From Eubacteriaceae bacterium Marseille-Q4139 (GTDB taxonomy: Bacteria; Bacillota; Clostridia; Lachnospirales; Lachnospiraceae), in contig JAGTTQ010000001.1 in NCBI GenBank assembly GCA_018223415.1, forward strand, positions 2,639,865 to 2,703,864: a stretch of 64,000 bases of DNA, written 5' to 3'. Positions 8,507 to 18,377 of the stretch are shown piece after piece. Both the position numbers and the translations under genes were made by a program. Positions within the stretch are counted from its first letter, which is position 1. Each line of letters opens with the position of its first letter. The notes below the pieces were generated by a model. That model did no database searches. It saw only the letters and a list, made by a program, of their open reading frames with translations, and had not been told where the DNA came from.

Positions 8507-10702
8507 ATGGCAGTGAAATATATTGCAGAAACAAAAACTTTCATACTGGAGACGAAGAACAGTTCCTATCTTATGGCCGTGAGCCGGTACGGAAACCTGC
8601 TCCATATGTACTATGGGGACAGGATTCCCGATACGGATCTGGACTATCTTCTCACGTTTCATGACCGGGGATTTTCCCCGAATCCAAACGAGGCGGGAAA
8701 TGACAGGACGTTTTCCCTGGACTTCCTGCCCCAGGAGTTTTCCACAAGCCGGGGCGGCGACTACCGCAGCCCCAGCGTGGAATTGGTCTGGGGAGAAGGC
8801 GGAGCCTCCTTTTTGGGGCGTGTGGCCGGATATGAGATTCTGGAAGGTGCGGAAAAGGTTTTCGGGATGCCGTCCCTCTGGGCTTCGGCCGGGGAGCAGG
8901 TGAACACACTGGAAATCACGCTGGAAGATCCGGTGAGTCAGGCGGAAGTGAAGCTGTCCTATGTGGTATTTGAGGACAAGGATGTGATTGCCCGCTCTGT
9001 AAGGCTCATCAACCGGGGAGAAAAGGCGATTCGCCTGGAACGGCTGATGTCGGCCACCGTGGATTTCAGAGGCTCGGATTATGACATGATTTATTTTACG
9101 GGGAGACATGCGATGGAGCGGGAATTCCAACGCATCCCCGTCTGGGACGGCATCCATTCCATTGGAAGCGGCAGAGGCTCGTCCTCCCATCAGTACAACC
9201 CGTTTGCCATTATCTGCGAAAAGGGCTGCGGCGAGGACGAGGGCCAGTGCTGGGGCTTTTCGCTGATTTACAGCGGGAACTTCACCATTGAGGCGGAAAA
9301 GGATCAGTATAAGAACCTGCGGGTGCATACGGGCATCAGCTCCCGGAATTTCTCTTTCCTTCTGGAGGCTGGAGAGGAATTCCAGACACCCCAGGCGGTG
9401 CTTGCCTGGTCGGGAAAAGGCCTTACGGGCTTAAGCCATATTTACCACCGGATTTTCCGTGAAAACCTCTGCCGGTCCCCCTTTAGGAAGAAGCCGCGCC
9501 CGATTTTGCTAAACAGCTGGGAAGCTGCCTATTTTGACTTCGACGGGGAAAAGATCCTTCAGATTGCCAGGGAAGCCGCCGGCCTGGGCGTAGAGCTTTT
9601 TGTGCTGGACGACGGATGGTTCGGAAAGCGGGACAACGACAGCGCGGGGCTTGGCGACTGGACGGTGAACCGGGACAAGTTAAAGATGGATTTAAAGGAC
9701 ATGTCCGACCGGATTCACGAAATGGGCATGCAGTTTGGAATCTGGGTAGAACCGGAGATGGTGTCGGAGGACAGCGACCTGTACCGGCGTCATCCCGACT
9801 GGTGCCTGAGGGATCCGGGACGCCCGGCTGTCCGCGGCCGCTACCAGCTTGTGCTGGATCTTTCCAGACGGGATGTGTGCGACTATCTGATCGGAACCTT
9901 AAACGGGATTGTGGAACAGGCGAAAATCGAGTACGTGAAATGGGATGCGAACCGCAGCATCGCCGAGGCCTGGTCCGCGCTCCTGGACAGAAAGCACCAG
10001 GGGGAGGTTCTCCACCGATACATGCTTGGTTTGTATTATGTGATGGATCAGGTGATTTTAAAACATCCGGAGGTGATTTTCTGCGGATGCAGCGGCGGCG
10101 GCGGCCGGTTCGACCCGGCCATGCTCTACTACCAGCCGCAGATCTGGTGCAGCGACAACACGGACGCCGTCAACCGGTTAAAGATCCAGTACGGAACCTC
10201 CTTTGCGTATCCGATGAGTACCATGGAAGCCCATGTTTCGGTATGCCCCAACCATATGACCGGGCGGAGCGTGCCCTTTGCCACCAGAGGAATCGTGGCC
10301 ATGGGCGGGATCTTTGGATATGAGCTGGATCCCGTGAAGATGACAGAAGAGGAGAAGGAGGCCTGCCGGGAGCAGATCCGCTTCTACAAGAAATATTGCA
10401 GGGTAGTCATGGACGGCGACTATTACCGGCTCACAAACCCCTATGAAAACCGGTATTTTACTGCATGGCAGCATGTGTCCCAGGATCAGAAAAAATCCCT
10501 GGTAGGCATCGTTGTCACCGACAGAGAGGCGAACGATCCTCAGAGGTTCCTGCGGTTAAAGGGATTAAAGGAGGACGGCTTCTATAAGATTGAAGGCTGG
10601 AAGGGAAAATATTCCGGAAAGCTTCTGATGAACGCCGGAATCCCGGTGCCCCTGGAGCTGAGGGAATACGAGGGGATCCAGCTCGTGCTTAAAATGATAT
10701 GA
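8507..10702 (+). CDS. alpha-galactosidase, GH36
   Basis: This 731-residue enzyme removes terminal alpha-1,6-galactose from raffinose-family sugars or melibiose. Length and domain order match intracellular GH36 enzymes: N-terminal beta-sandwich (1-330), TIM barrel starting around KPRPILLNSWEAAYFD, and a C-terminal beta-domain. The nucleophile lies in YVKWDANRS (Asp480) and the acid/base in WCSDNTDA (Asp550); CSGGGGRFDPAML lies between them. There is no signal peptide, so it acts on imported sugar. The operon position after the permeases and before an amylosucrase-like enzyme supports a raffinose to galactose plus sucrose route. Confidence 0.93.
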   Translation: MAVKYIAETKTFILETKNSSYLMAVSRYGNLLHMYYGDRIPDTDLDYLLTFHDRGFSPNPNEAGNDRTFSLDFLPQEFSTSRGGDYRSPSVELVWGEGGASFLGRVAGYEILEGAEKVFGMPSLWASAGEQVNTLEITLEDPVSQAEVKLSYVVFEDKDVIARSVRLINRGEKAIRLERLMSATVDFRGSDYDMIYFTGRHAMEREFQRIPVWDGIHSIGSGRGSSSHQYNPFAIICEKGCGEDEGQCWGFSLIYSGNFTIEAEKDQYKNLRVHTGISSRNFSFLLEAGEEFQTPQAVLAWSGKGLTGLSHIYHRIFRENLCRSPFRKKPRPILLNSWEAAYFDFDGEKILQIAREAAGLGVELFVLDDGWFGKRDNDSAGLGDWTVNRDKLKMDLKDMSDRIHEMGMQFGIWVEPEMVSEDSDLYRRHPDWCLRDPGRPAVRGRYQLVLDLSRRDVCDYLIGTLNGIVEQAKIEYVKWDANRSIAEAWSALLDRKHQGEVLHRYMLGLYYVMDQVILKHPEVIFCGCSGGGGRFDPAMLYYQPQIWCSDNTDAVNRLKIQYGTSFAYPMSTMEAHVSVCPNHMTGRSVPFATRGIVAMGGIFGYELDPVKMTEEEKEACREQIRFYKKYCRVVMDGDYYRLTNPYENRYFTAWQHVSQDQKKSLVGIVVTDREANDPQRFLRLKGLKEDGFYKIEGWKGKYSGKLLMNAGIPVPLELREYEGIQLVLKMI

Positions 10703-10718
10703 GAGGCAGGGAGAAACG

Positions 10719-11183
10719 ATGCGGGATGTGGTATTTGAATGGTATGTGACCCACGCACTCAGCCAGAAGGAGAGGCTTATGAAGGCAGTCTGTGTCTCGG
10801 CGGCCATCGTGTTTTTCATCGACGCGGTCTTCTTCATGGCGGTGATGCTGATTCCGGCTGCGGCCTTTGGAATCGCAGGTTTCTTCCTGTCCCGGAGCCT
10901 TAAGTACGAATATGAATTTGTCTATGTAAACGGTGATTTCACCATATCCAAAATCCTGCACAAGTCCAGGCGGAAGGACGTCCTGCACATGAACCGCACG
11001 GATTTTGAGGAAATTCTCCCCGGAAGGGCAGAAGCAGGGAGGCTGCCGGTAAAGGACTTTACTTCCGGCCTCCCGGGACAGCCGGTGTACACCATTCGGG
11101 CCAAGGGCATGCTTATTTTTATCGAGGCCGAGGAAGACTTCATAAAAGAGATGAAAAAATATTACCCCATTGCGGACAGGTGA
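10719..11183 (+). CDS. small two-helix membrane protein of unknown function
   Basis: This 154-residue protein has two adjacent membrane segments (about residues 23-58, AAIVFFIDAVFFMAVMLIP then AAAFGIAGFFLS), then a cytoplasmic domain of about 95 residues rich in charged residues (YEFVYVNGDFTISKIL). It resembles the DUF6106-type proteins seen in Clostridia, but I recognise it only loosely. It lies 16 bases after the alpha-galactosidase gene and its stop overlaps the next gene, so it is co-expressed with sugar uptake. No function is claimed. Confidence 0.72.
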   Translation: MRDVVFEWYVTHALSQKERLMKAVCVSAAIVFFIDAVFFMAVMLIPAAAFGIAGFFLSRSLKYEYEFVYVNGDFTISKILHKSRRKDVLHMNRTDFEEILPGRAEAGRLPVKDFTSGLPGQPVYTIRAKGMLIFIEAEEDFIKEMKKYYPIADR

Positions 11184-11188
11184 ATGAG

Positions 11189-13030
11189 ATGGAGAGAGAA
11201 ACGGTATTCAGCCGGAGATTAAACCGGCACTGGGATGAACTGAAATGGCTCTACTGCGAGCTCTACGAAGGCGGGATCGGCTCTTTTGAAGAGCTGTGCC
11301 GGATCATGGAGACGCGCAGTAAGGAGCGGGATCCGAAGCTTAAGCGGATGGATAAAAAGCGGGAAGAGGATCCGGAGTGGTACAGGAAAAATGACATGAT
11401 GGGCATGATGATGTACACCGATGCCTTTGCCGGTACTTTAAACGGAGTCCGGGATAAGCTTGGCTACATCCGGGAATGCGGTGTCCGCCTTCTTCACCTG
11501 ATGCCGCTTCTGGATTCCCCGGAGGTGAACAACGACGGCGGGTACGCTGTGTCGGACTTTACCCGTGTCAAGGAGAGCCTGGGCACCATGGAAGATCTGA
11601 GGGCGCTGGCAGATGAATGCCACAGGATGCGGATCAGCGTGTGCCTGGATTTCGTCATGAACCATACATCCGAGGAACATGAGTGGGCCGTCCGGGCCAG
11701 GGCCGGGGAAAAGGAGTACCAGGACCGGTATTTCTTTTTCGACGACTGGTCGGTTCCGGCGGAGTACGAAAAGACCTGCCCGCAGGTGTTCCCGACGACG
11801 GCTCCCGGGAATTTCACATGGCTTGAGGACGCGAAAAAATACGTCATGACGACTTTTTATCCGTACCAGTGGGATTTAAATTACCGAAACCCCGTGGTGT
11901 TCAACCAGATGGCGGATAATCTCCTGAACCTGGCGAATCACGGCGTAGACGTCCTGCGGATTGATGCGGTGCCTTATATCTGGAAGGAGCTCGGCACAAG
12001 CTGCCGCAACCTCCCGCAGGTACATACCATCGTCCGCATGCTCCGGATGATCTGTGAGATCGTCTGCCCGGGTGTCCTGCTGCTAGGCGAGGTGGTCATG
12101 GAGCCGGCCCGGGTGGTGCCGTACTTTGGGACCGTCGAGAAGCCGGAATGCCACATGCTTTACAACGTGACGACTATGGCTTCGATCTGGCATACGGCTG
12201 CTGCTGGGAAGGTATCCCTGCTCCGTCACCAGATGGACGTGATAAGCGGCCTGCCCAGGGAATACGTGTTTCTCAACTACCTGCGGTGCCACGATGATAT
12301 CGGATGGGGACTGGAGTACCAGTGGCTGAGGAAAGAATCTATGGAAGAGGTTCCCCATAAGAAGTTTTTAAATGCCTACTTTACCGGGAACTGGCCGGGC
12401 TCCCTGGCCCGCGGCGAGCTGTACAACGACGATCCGGCATCGGGAGATGCAAGGCTCTGCGGAACGACTGCCTCGCTCTGCGGACTGGAAGGGGCGCTTA
12501 AAGCAGGAGATGAAGCGGCGGCAGAGCGGGCCGTGGACTTCGACCTGATGCTTCACACCCTGATGATGACGTTATCGGGGATCCCGATGCTTTACAGCGG
12601 AGACGAGATCGGCCAGCAGAACGATTACAGCTACAAAGAGGATCCGGCAAAGGCCGCCGATTCGCGGTATGTCCACCGCGGCCGGTTCGACTGGGAGGCA
12701 GCCGGGAAACGGAAGGAAGAAGGAACGGTGCAGTACCGCCTGTTCCAGGGGATCCGGAAGCTTAAGAAGCTCAGAGAGACGTATCCGGTGTTCTTAAACG
12801 CCGCGTCTGTTAGGACCGTGGAAACGTATGATCCGGCCCTTCTCTGCCTGGTCAGGGAGTTTGAAGGGGAAAGGCTGACGGCAGTGTTCAACTTTTCCGG
12901 AGAAGAAAAAACGGCATGGATCAGCGAACCGGGAACCGGTACGGATCTTCTGTCCGGTGAAACCTTAGAAGTGAAAAACGTCCCCATGCGGCCGTTCGGG
13001 GCCAGGTGGATGTTCTGCAAAGAAGCATAG
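11189..13030 (+). CDS. amylosucrase-like GH13 glycoside hydrolase
   Basis: About 613 residues with the GH13 (alpha-amylase superfamily, subfamily 4) layout: a helical N-terminal domain, (beta/alpha)8 barrel and C-terminal beta-domain. Catalytic motifs are DVLRIDAVPYIWKELGT (nucleophile Asp, about residue 259), LLGEVVMEP (acid/base Glu, about 301) and LRCHDDIGWG (transition-state Asp, about 369). NDGGYAVSDF and FVMNHTSEEH are typical of amylosucrases and sucrose hydrolases. I prefer the ATG at 11189 because AGGTGA lies just upstream; a GTG at 11180 overlapping the previous stop is possible. Expected substrate: the sucrose left after alpha-galactosidase acts. Amylosucrase and sucrose hydrolase cannot be told apart here. 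Confidence 0.85.
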   Translation: MERETVFSRRLNRHWDELKWLYCELYEGGIGSFEELCRIMETRSKERDPKLKRMDKKREEDPEWYRKNDMMGMMMYTDAFAGTLNGVRDKLGYIRECGVRLLHLMPLLDSPEVNNDGGYAVSDFTRVKESLGTMEDLRALADECHRMRISVCLDFVMNHTSEEHEWAVRARAGEKEYQDRYFFFDDWSVPAEYEKTCPQVFPTTAPGNFTWLEDAKKYVMTTFYPYQWDLNYRNPVVFNQMADNLLNLANHGVDVLRIDAVPYIWKELGTSCRNLPQVHTIVRMLRMICEIVCPGVLLLGEVVMEPARVVPYFGTVEKPECHMLYNVTTMASIWHTAAAGKVSLLRHQMDVISGLPREYVFLNYLRCHDDIGWGLEYQWLRKESMEEVPHKKFLNAYFTGNWPGSLARGELYNDDPASGDARLCGTTASLCGLEGALKAGDEAAAERAVDFDLMLHTLMMTLSGIPMLYSGDEIGQQNDYSYKEDPAKAADSRYVHRGRFDWEAAGKRKEEGTVQYRLFQGIRKLKKLRETYPVFLNAASVRTVETYDPALLCLVREFEGERLTAVFNFSGEEKTAWISEPGTGTDLLSGETLEVKNVPMRPFGARWMFCKEA

Positions 13031-13076
13031 AAAACAATGGCGGCGCCGAATGGGTGCATGAGATCAGGAGGAAATT

Positions 13077-14189
13077 ATGGCAAGTGTTCAGTTAAAAAAT
13101 GTATGCAAGAGATATCCCAATGGATACGAGGCAGTGAAAGACTTTAATCTGGATATTGAGGATAAAGAATTTATCATCTTTGTAGGGCCGTCCGGCTGCG
13201 GCAAATCCACCACGCTGCGGATGGTGGCCGGCCTGGAGGACATCAGCTCCGGCGAGCTGATTATTGACGGGAAAGTAGTAAACGATGTGGAACCGAAGGA
13301 CCGTGATATCGCCATGGTGTTCCAGAGCTACGCCCTGTATCCGCACATGACCGTGTATGACAACATGGCATTTTCCATGAAGCTTAAAAAGATGCCGAAG
13401 GATGAAATCGATAAGGCTGTCCGCGAGGCCGCAAGGATCCTGGATCTGGAAAAGCTTTTAGACCGCAAGCCCAGGGCCCTTTCCGGCGGCCAGCGCCAGA
13501 GGGTTGCCATGGGACGCGCCATCGTGCGGAATCCCAAGGTCTTCCTCATGGATGAGCCGCTTTCCAACCTGGATGCGAAACTGAGGGGCCAGATGCGTGT
13601 GGAGATTTCCAAGCTCCATCAGCGCCTGGGAAGCACCATCATCTACGTTACCCACGACCAGACGGAGGCCATGACCCTGGGCACCAGGATCGTCGTGATG
13701 AAGGACGGCGTCGTACAGCAGATCGACACGCCCCAGAACCTCTATGAGCATCCCTGCAACAAGTTCGTGGCCGGCTTCATCGGTTCTCCGCAGATGAACA
13801 TGATTACGGCTGATGCGGTGGAGGAAGACGGCGAGGTTTCCTTACGGTTTGCCGGACAGAAAATCACGCTGAACGCCGACCGGGCACAGGCGCTGAAAAA
13901 AGGCGGCTATGTGGGCGGAAAGGTTGTTCTGGGAATCCGTCCCTCCGATATCCACGGCGATGCCGACAGCCTCCAGAAGTTCAGCAAGGCCTGCTTTGAT
14001 GCGGAGGTGCGCGTGTATGAGATGCTCGGCGCCGAGGCGCTGGCTTACTTTGACATCGGCGACGCCAGCTGGGTGGCTTCCCTCAATGCGTCTACGAAGG
14101 TCTCGGTGGGCGATACGATCCGCCTGGCCATGGATACCAGCAAGATTCATATTTTTGACAATGTAACGGAAAAGACTATTGCCGATTAA
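13077..14189 (+). CDS. sugar ABC transporter ATP-binding protein, MsmK/UgpC type
   Basis: This 370-residue ATPase drives the transporter encoded upstream. It has Walker A GPSGCGKSTT (about residues 37-46), Q-loop VFQSYALYPHM, signature LSGGQRQRVAMGRA, Walker B VFLMDEPLSNLDAK and switch THDQTEAMTLG. A C-terminal MOBE/TOBE-like regulatory domain (about 240-370) is typical of carbohydrate importers such as MsmK. A clear SD (AGGAGG) precedes the ATG. Being last in the operon, before a terminator, suggests a dedicated ATPase, although MsmK-type proteins can serve several sugar transporters. Confidence 0.92.
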   Translation: MASVQLKNVCKRYPNGYEAVKDFNLDIEDKEFIIFVGPSGCGKSTTLRMVAGLEDISSGELIIDGKVVNDVEPKDRDIAMVFQSYALYPHMTVYDNMAFSMKLKKMPKDEIDKAVREAARILDLEKLLDRKPRALSGGQRQRVAMGRAIVRNPKVFLMDEPLSNLDAKLRGQMRVEISKLHQRLGSTIIYVTHDQTEAMTLGTRIVVMKDGVVQQIDTPQNLYEHPCNKFVAGFIGSPQMNMITADAVEEDGEVSLRFAGQKITLNADRAQALKKGGYVGGKVVLGIRPSDIHGDADSLQKFSKACFDAEVRVYEMLGAEALAYFDIGDASWVASLNASTKVSVGDTIRLAMDTSKIHIFDNVTEKTIAD

Positions 14190-14196
14190 AAGAAAA

Positions 14197-14246
14197 AACA
14201 GATCCGCTCGGGCCGTGTGAGGGCTTGGGGCGGGTCTGTTTTTTGC
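14197..14246 (+). terminator. Rho-independent terminator of the sugar operon
   Basis: AACAGATCCGC (14197-14207) pairs with GCGGGTCTGTT (14230-14240) with one mismatch or wobble, followed by a run of T. It begins eight bases after the ATPase stop codon. Confidence 0.85.
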
Positions 14247-14405
14247 ATTTATCTGGATCCGAAACCGTCAATTTTTGTTTGTATCTTCCATTTTATATGT
14301 TCAGGATGTTATAATAGATAAGATAGTATGTGAGGTTGGAAACCGGCAGGAAAAGCGGCGTTGGCTGAGCTTGAAAAATTTATGAAAGACAGAGGAAAAG
14401 GAACG

Positions 14406-17051
14406 ATGGAAACAGGACAGGGAAATGATATGGCATCCGAGCTTCAGAGGAAGGAAATCCGTTTGATTATTGAACAATACAAATCGAACTTTTCAGAGAT
14501 TGACCGTCAGGAACGCTACAAATGGAAAGCGGCCGGCTGGTACAGGAAGCATTGGAACATTGATGCGGCAGACTTTCCGGCAATGCTGTCCGCTGCCTTT
14601 GAGAAAGCTGACAATCTGCTCACTGCGAACATGTATTGGCCCCATAAGATGATGATGGAGTTTGCTCAGGCATCTCCTGAAACCGTCCGGCATCTTTTTC
14701 GGATCCTTTACGATGAACATCTCCCGCTTGCGGAACGCTACGAAGCTTTTCGTGAGGGATTTGACAGTTATGTCAAGCCACTGGGAAGAAATCACTATCA
14801 GGATCTCCATGCAATTTCCGTATATTTGTCGTTTGAATACCCTGAAAAATACTTTATCTATAAGGCCAGGCCGTTTACGGCATTTCGGGAATGCATTGGA
14901 TATACAGAAGAAAAACCAAAGCTGAAATCGTCTGTATGGAAAATTGAGAGTTATAATCGGATGTGCCGGTTGATTTTAGAGGAAATTCAAAAGGATCCGG
15001 AGCTGATCCGAATGAACAGAGACCGCCTGGATGACGACTGCTGTCAGGACGAGGCATGCCATCTGCTTACAACCGATCTCGTTTACTTCGGGGCTGTGTA
15101 TATGGTTCAAAAGGATTTCAGGAACAGCGTCACAGAAACGGCTGAACGTGTCTATTGGCCGTCTGCGAATGAATATGATCCGGGAATGACTGCGGAAATG
15201 TGGGCTGCTGCCTTAAAGGATTCCACAGTGACGTCTCCCGAAAATCTGGACATGCTGAAAAAAATGCTGGAGCTGGGCGGTGAGAGTACCTGCTCCCGTC
15301 TGGCTGAAGTCTATGGGAACACCCACAGTTACTATAATAAGCTGGGGAGCAGCTTCGGTGAAAAGGTAAAAAAGAAATACGGCTGCCCTGACTGTATGAT
15401 TTATGGGAATGGACAGACGGAGCAAAACCGGGTATATGTGATTCCCTTTGTCGGCCGTTATGTCACTGAAAACGGGAACCGGCGCTATTCCTGGAAGCTT
15501 AGGGAAGAACTGAAAGAAGCGCTTATGCATATGGACTTTCAAGAGGAAGAGACAGTGACAGATGTTGGCCTGAATACAATCCTCTATGGCCCTCCAGGAA
15601 CAGGAAAAACGTACTATATGGCTATTTACGCTGTCGCAGTCATTGAAAATAAGGAACTGGCTGTGGTCGAGAAGGAAGACTACCAGGATGTGCTGGAACG
15701 CTACCAAAGGTACGGGAACCAGGGACGAATTGAATTTACGACGTTCCATCAATCTTATGGATACGAGGAATTTATCGAGGGCATTAAACCTGTGATTACG
15801 GAAGAAGACAATTCAGGTGGAGAAGCGGGAGACATTCGGTATGATGTGCAGCCTGGCACGTTCAAAAGATTCTGCGAAAAGGCGAACCACTCGGGGAGAT
15901 CAAAAACAGAAAATTACGGCATCAGGGAGTATCCGAATATCTGGAAGGTTTCTTTATCTGGAACGGGCGATAATCCAATCCGTTCCGAATGCCTGAAAAA
16001 CGGCCACATTCGCATTGGATGGGACAGCTACGGAAAGGATATTACAGATGAGACCGATTTTTCTGACGGCGGAAACATCGTTTTGAATGCTTTTATGAAT
16101 CGTATGCAGGTTGGCGACATTGTATTTTCGTGTTACAGCTCTACGACGATTGATGCCGTCGGCGTCGTCACAGGAGAATATGAATGGCATGATGAATACG
16201 ACAGGCTGAAACGGCTGCGGAAGGTGAACTGGATTGTCAAGGGGATTCAGGAGAATATACTTTCCATCAATGGCGGATTCTCCATGACGTTGGCATCCGT
16301 CTATCGTCTGTCAAATGTGTCAGTTGGCGATGTATATCAGATCATTGAAAAATATCGTCCGGCCCCGCCGTCTGCGGCCGCGGACAATCATGATAATTAT
16401 GTTTTCATTATCGACGAAATCAACCGCGGCAACATCTCAAAAATTTTCGGCGAATTGATTACCCTGATTGAGCCGTCCAAGCGTCTTGGGCAGCCGGAAG
16501 GCATGAAGGCAGTGCTGCCCTATTCCCGGAAACTTTTTGGCGTACCGAAAAATGTGTATCTGATCGGAACCATGAATACGGCAGACCGTTCGATTGCGGC
16601 GATTGACACGGCCCTGCGCCGACGATTCTTTTTCAAAGAGATGATGCCGGATCCGGACAAACTGTCAGATATCAGTGTCGAAGATCTGTCAATCAGCGAG
16701 CTGCTCTCCCGGATGAATCAGCGAATTGCCGTTCTTTATGACCGGGAACATACCATTGGACACGCATATTTTATGCCGTTAAAAGCCAATCCGACGATTG
16801 AGGCGCTGGCCGAGATTTTCCGCCGCAGCATTCTTCCGCTTTTGCAGGAATATTTTTATGAGGATTATGAAAAAATTCGGCTGATACTCGGCGACAACAG
16901 GAAAACGGAAACAGGTGAGCAGTTTATTACGGTTAAGCAGAATGATTATATGGAGCTGTTTGGCGACTCGGAAGTTGATCTGGAGGATGGGTACAGCTAT
17001 GAAATCAATGACGCTGCGTTTGACAATATTGAATCCTACCGCTCCATTTAA
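14406..17051 (+). CDS. mcrB: McrB-like AAA+ GTPase of a type IV restriction system, with inserted EVE-like domain
   Basis: The motor subunit of a methylation-dependent restriction complex, about 881 residues from the ATG at 14406 (RBS AGAGGAAAAGGA); a TTG at 14361 would add 15. An N-terminal target-recognition region (1-380) of uncertain fold is followed by the AAA+ core: YGPPGTGKTYY (Walker A, 394-404), FTTFHQSYGYEEFIEGIKP, FIIDEINRGNISKIFGE (Walker B, about 668-684; INRGN is McrB-specific), GTMNTADRS (about 721) and LRRRFFF. About 140 residues (roughly 510-650, NIWKVSLSG to VYQIIEKYRP) interrupt the core between Walker A and B and look like an EVE/YTH-type modified-base-binding domain. The mcrC gene follows within 30 bases. 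Confidence 0.88.
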   Translation: METGQGNDMASELQRKEIRLIIEQYKSNFSEIDRQERYKWKAAGWYRKHWNIDAADFPAMLSAAFEKADNLLTANMYWPHKMMMEFAQASPETVRHLFRILYDEHLPLAERYEAFREGFDSYVKPLGRNHYQDLHAISVYLSFEYPEKYFIYKARPFTAFRECIGYTEEKPKLKSSVWKIESYNRMCRLILEEIQKDPELIRMNRDRLDDDCCQDEACHLLTTDLVYFGAVYMVQKDFRNSVTETAERVYWPSANEYDPGMTAEMWAAALKDSTVTSPENLDMLKKMLELGGESTCSRLAEVYGNTHSYYNKLGSSFGEKVKKKYGCPDCMIYGNGQTEQNRVYVIPFVGRYVTENGNRRYSWKLREELKEALMHMDFQEEETVTDVGLNTILYGPPGTGKTYYMAIYAVAVIENKELAVVEKEDYQDVLERYQRYGNQGRIEFTTFHQSYGYEEFIEGIKPVITEEDNSGGEAGDIRYDVQPGTFKRFCEKANHSGRSKTENYGIREYPNIWKVSLSGTGDNPIRSECLKNGHIRIGWDSYGKDITDETDFSDGGNIVLNAFMNRMQVGDIVFSCYSSTTIDAVGVVTGEYEWHDEYDRLKRLRKVNWIVKGIQENILSINGGFSMTLASVYRLSNVSVGDVYQIIEKYRPAPPSAAADNHDNYVFIIDEINRGNISKIFGELITLIEPSKRLGQPEGMKAVLPYSRKLFGVPKNVYLIGTMNTADRSIAAIDTALRRRFFFKEMMPDPDKLSDISVEDLSISELLSRMNQRIAVLYDREHTIGHAYFMPLKANPTIEALAEIFRRSILPLLQEYFYEDYEKIRLILGDNRKTETGEQFITVKQNDYMELFGDSEVDLEDGYSYEINDAAFDNIESYRSI

Positions 17052-17078
17052 AATTTGAAAAAGAAGCGAGGTGTGGGA

Positions 17079-18374
17079 ATGAAGCCGGTCTATCAGATCG
17101 AAGAATATGGTTCCTTTGTCTCCGGGAAAGAAATTGCCGGATACAAAACTTTGCCGGAATCCGTTTTCTGCCAGCTTGAAGAATTCATTCTGACGAATCG
17201 CAGCAGGAATGCAGATGCTTTGGAGGTGATGGGACTTTCTGCGAAGAAACATGTCGGTAAAGTGATTACCGCCAAGAACTATGTTGGCATTATCACGCTG
17301 AAAGACGGCACTGCCATTGAAATTCTTCCCAAAATCCACTCGGCCGTTATGGACGATGATCTTGGCACTAGGAATAAACGATTGTTGATTGAGATGCTGA
17401 AAACGCTCAGGGAAACACCGTTTAAGTCCTTGCAGATATCCCATGTAAATATTGAAAAAATGAATATTTTTGAAATATTTATTCGAATGTTTCTCAATGA
17501 GGTGTCTGTCATTGTGAAACGCGGCCTTCCGTGCAGATACGAGACAGTCGAAGAAAATACGGCTTTCTTTAAAGGAAAGCTGCTGTTTTCTGAGCAGGTC
17601 AAACGAAACAGCTTTCACAGAGAGCGCAGCTATGCGGAATATGATCTCTTTACGGCCAATCGACCGGAGAATAAATTGCTGAAGACAACGCTTCTTTATC
17701 TTGGAAAAAGGACTGCGTCTTCAAAAAACAGGAGTGATATTAAGATTTTGCTCAGTGCTTTTTCCGATGTGGAAGTTTCGGAGAATTGGGAAGCAGATTT
17801 CACCAGATGTATTCCGGATCGGATGATGAAGGATTACCGTACGGCATTGACGTGGTGCCGGGTATTTTTAATGGGCAGGAGTTTTACCTCTTTTTCCGGG
17901 GCGGAAACGGCGTCGGCACTTCTGTTCCCAATGGAAACACTTTTTGAAAGCTATGTCGCCGCCGCACTTAAGAAAAAGCTTTCCGGAAAAGACTTTATGA
18001 TTTCCATTCAGGATAAAACATGTTATCTTTTTAATGAGCCGGGGAAAAAGTTTCTGATGAAGCCGGACATCGTGGTGAAACGGAAATCGGACAAGGCTGT
18101 TTTTGTGCTTGATACGAAATGGAAGCTTCTGGATGCAGGTAAGGCAAACTATGGCATTTCACAGGCAGATATGTACCAGATGTACGCCTACCAGAAAAAA
18201 TACGGCGCAAAACATAGTACACTGCTGTATCCTGAGACGGAAAAGGTGCCGCCGGACACGGTTCTTGAGTATAAAGCCGATGACGGTGCGGCAGTCTTTG
18301 TTCAGTTCCTTGATTTATTTGACATGGCAAACAGCATTGCGGAAGTTGTAAACTTGTTTGAGAAACAAGAATAG
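17079..18374 (+). CDS. mcrC: McrC-like nuclease subunit of type IV restriction
   Basis: This 431-residue partner of McrB carries the endonuclease. The N-terminal part (VGIITLKDGTAIEILPKI) matches McrC, and the C-terminal part has a PD-(D/E)xK nuclease: MKPDIVVKR then FVLDTKWK (about residues 328-355), followed by DMYQMYAYQKKYG, which is typical of the family. The ATG at 17079 has GAGGTGTGGGA upstream and is preferred over a TTG at 17055. McrB and McrC together would cut DNA with modified cytosines or other modified bases. The locus is less G+C-rich than the flanking operons, suggesting acquisition. Confidence 0.88.
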   Translation: MKPVYQIEEYGSFVSGKEIAGYKTLPESVFCQLEEFILTNRSRNADALEVMGLSAKKHVGKVITAKNYVGIITLKDGTAIEILPKIHSAVMDDDLGTRNKRLLIEMLKTLRETPFKSLQISHVNIEKMNIFEIFIRMFLNEVSVIVKRGLPCRYETVEENTAFFKGKLLFSEQVKRNSFHRERSYAEYDLFTANRPENKLLKTTLLYLGKRTASSKNRSDIKILLSAFSDVEVSENWEADFTRCIPDRMMKDYRTALTWCRVFLMGRSFTSFSGAETASALLFPMETLFESYVAAALKKKLSGKDFMISIQDKTCYLFNEPGKKFLMKPDIVVKRKSDKAVFVLDTKWKLLDAGKANYGISQADMYQMYAYQKKYGAKHSTLLYPETEKVPPDTVLEYKADDGAAVFVQFLDLFDMANSIAEVVNLFEKQE

Positions 18375-18377
18375 GGT

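Noticed and set aside
8504..9328. Leftward 274-codon frame opposite the alpha-galactosidase gene
   Set aside because: It is antisense to a clear GH36 gene in G+C-rich sequence, with no recognisable domain or RBS.
16779..17618. Leftward 279-codon frame opposite mcrB and mcrC
   Set aside because: Spans the junction of two certain genes on the other strand and shows no domain.
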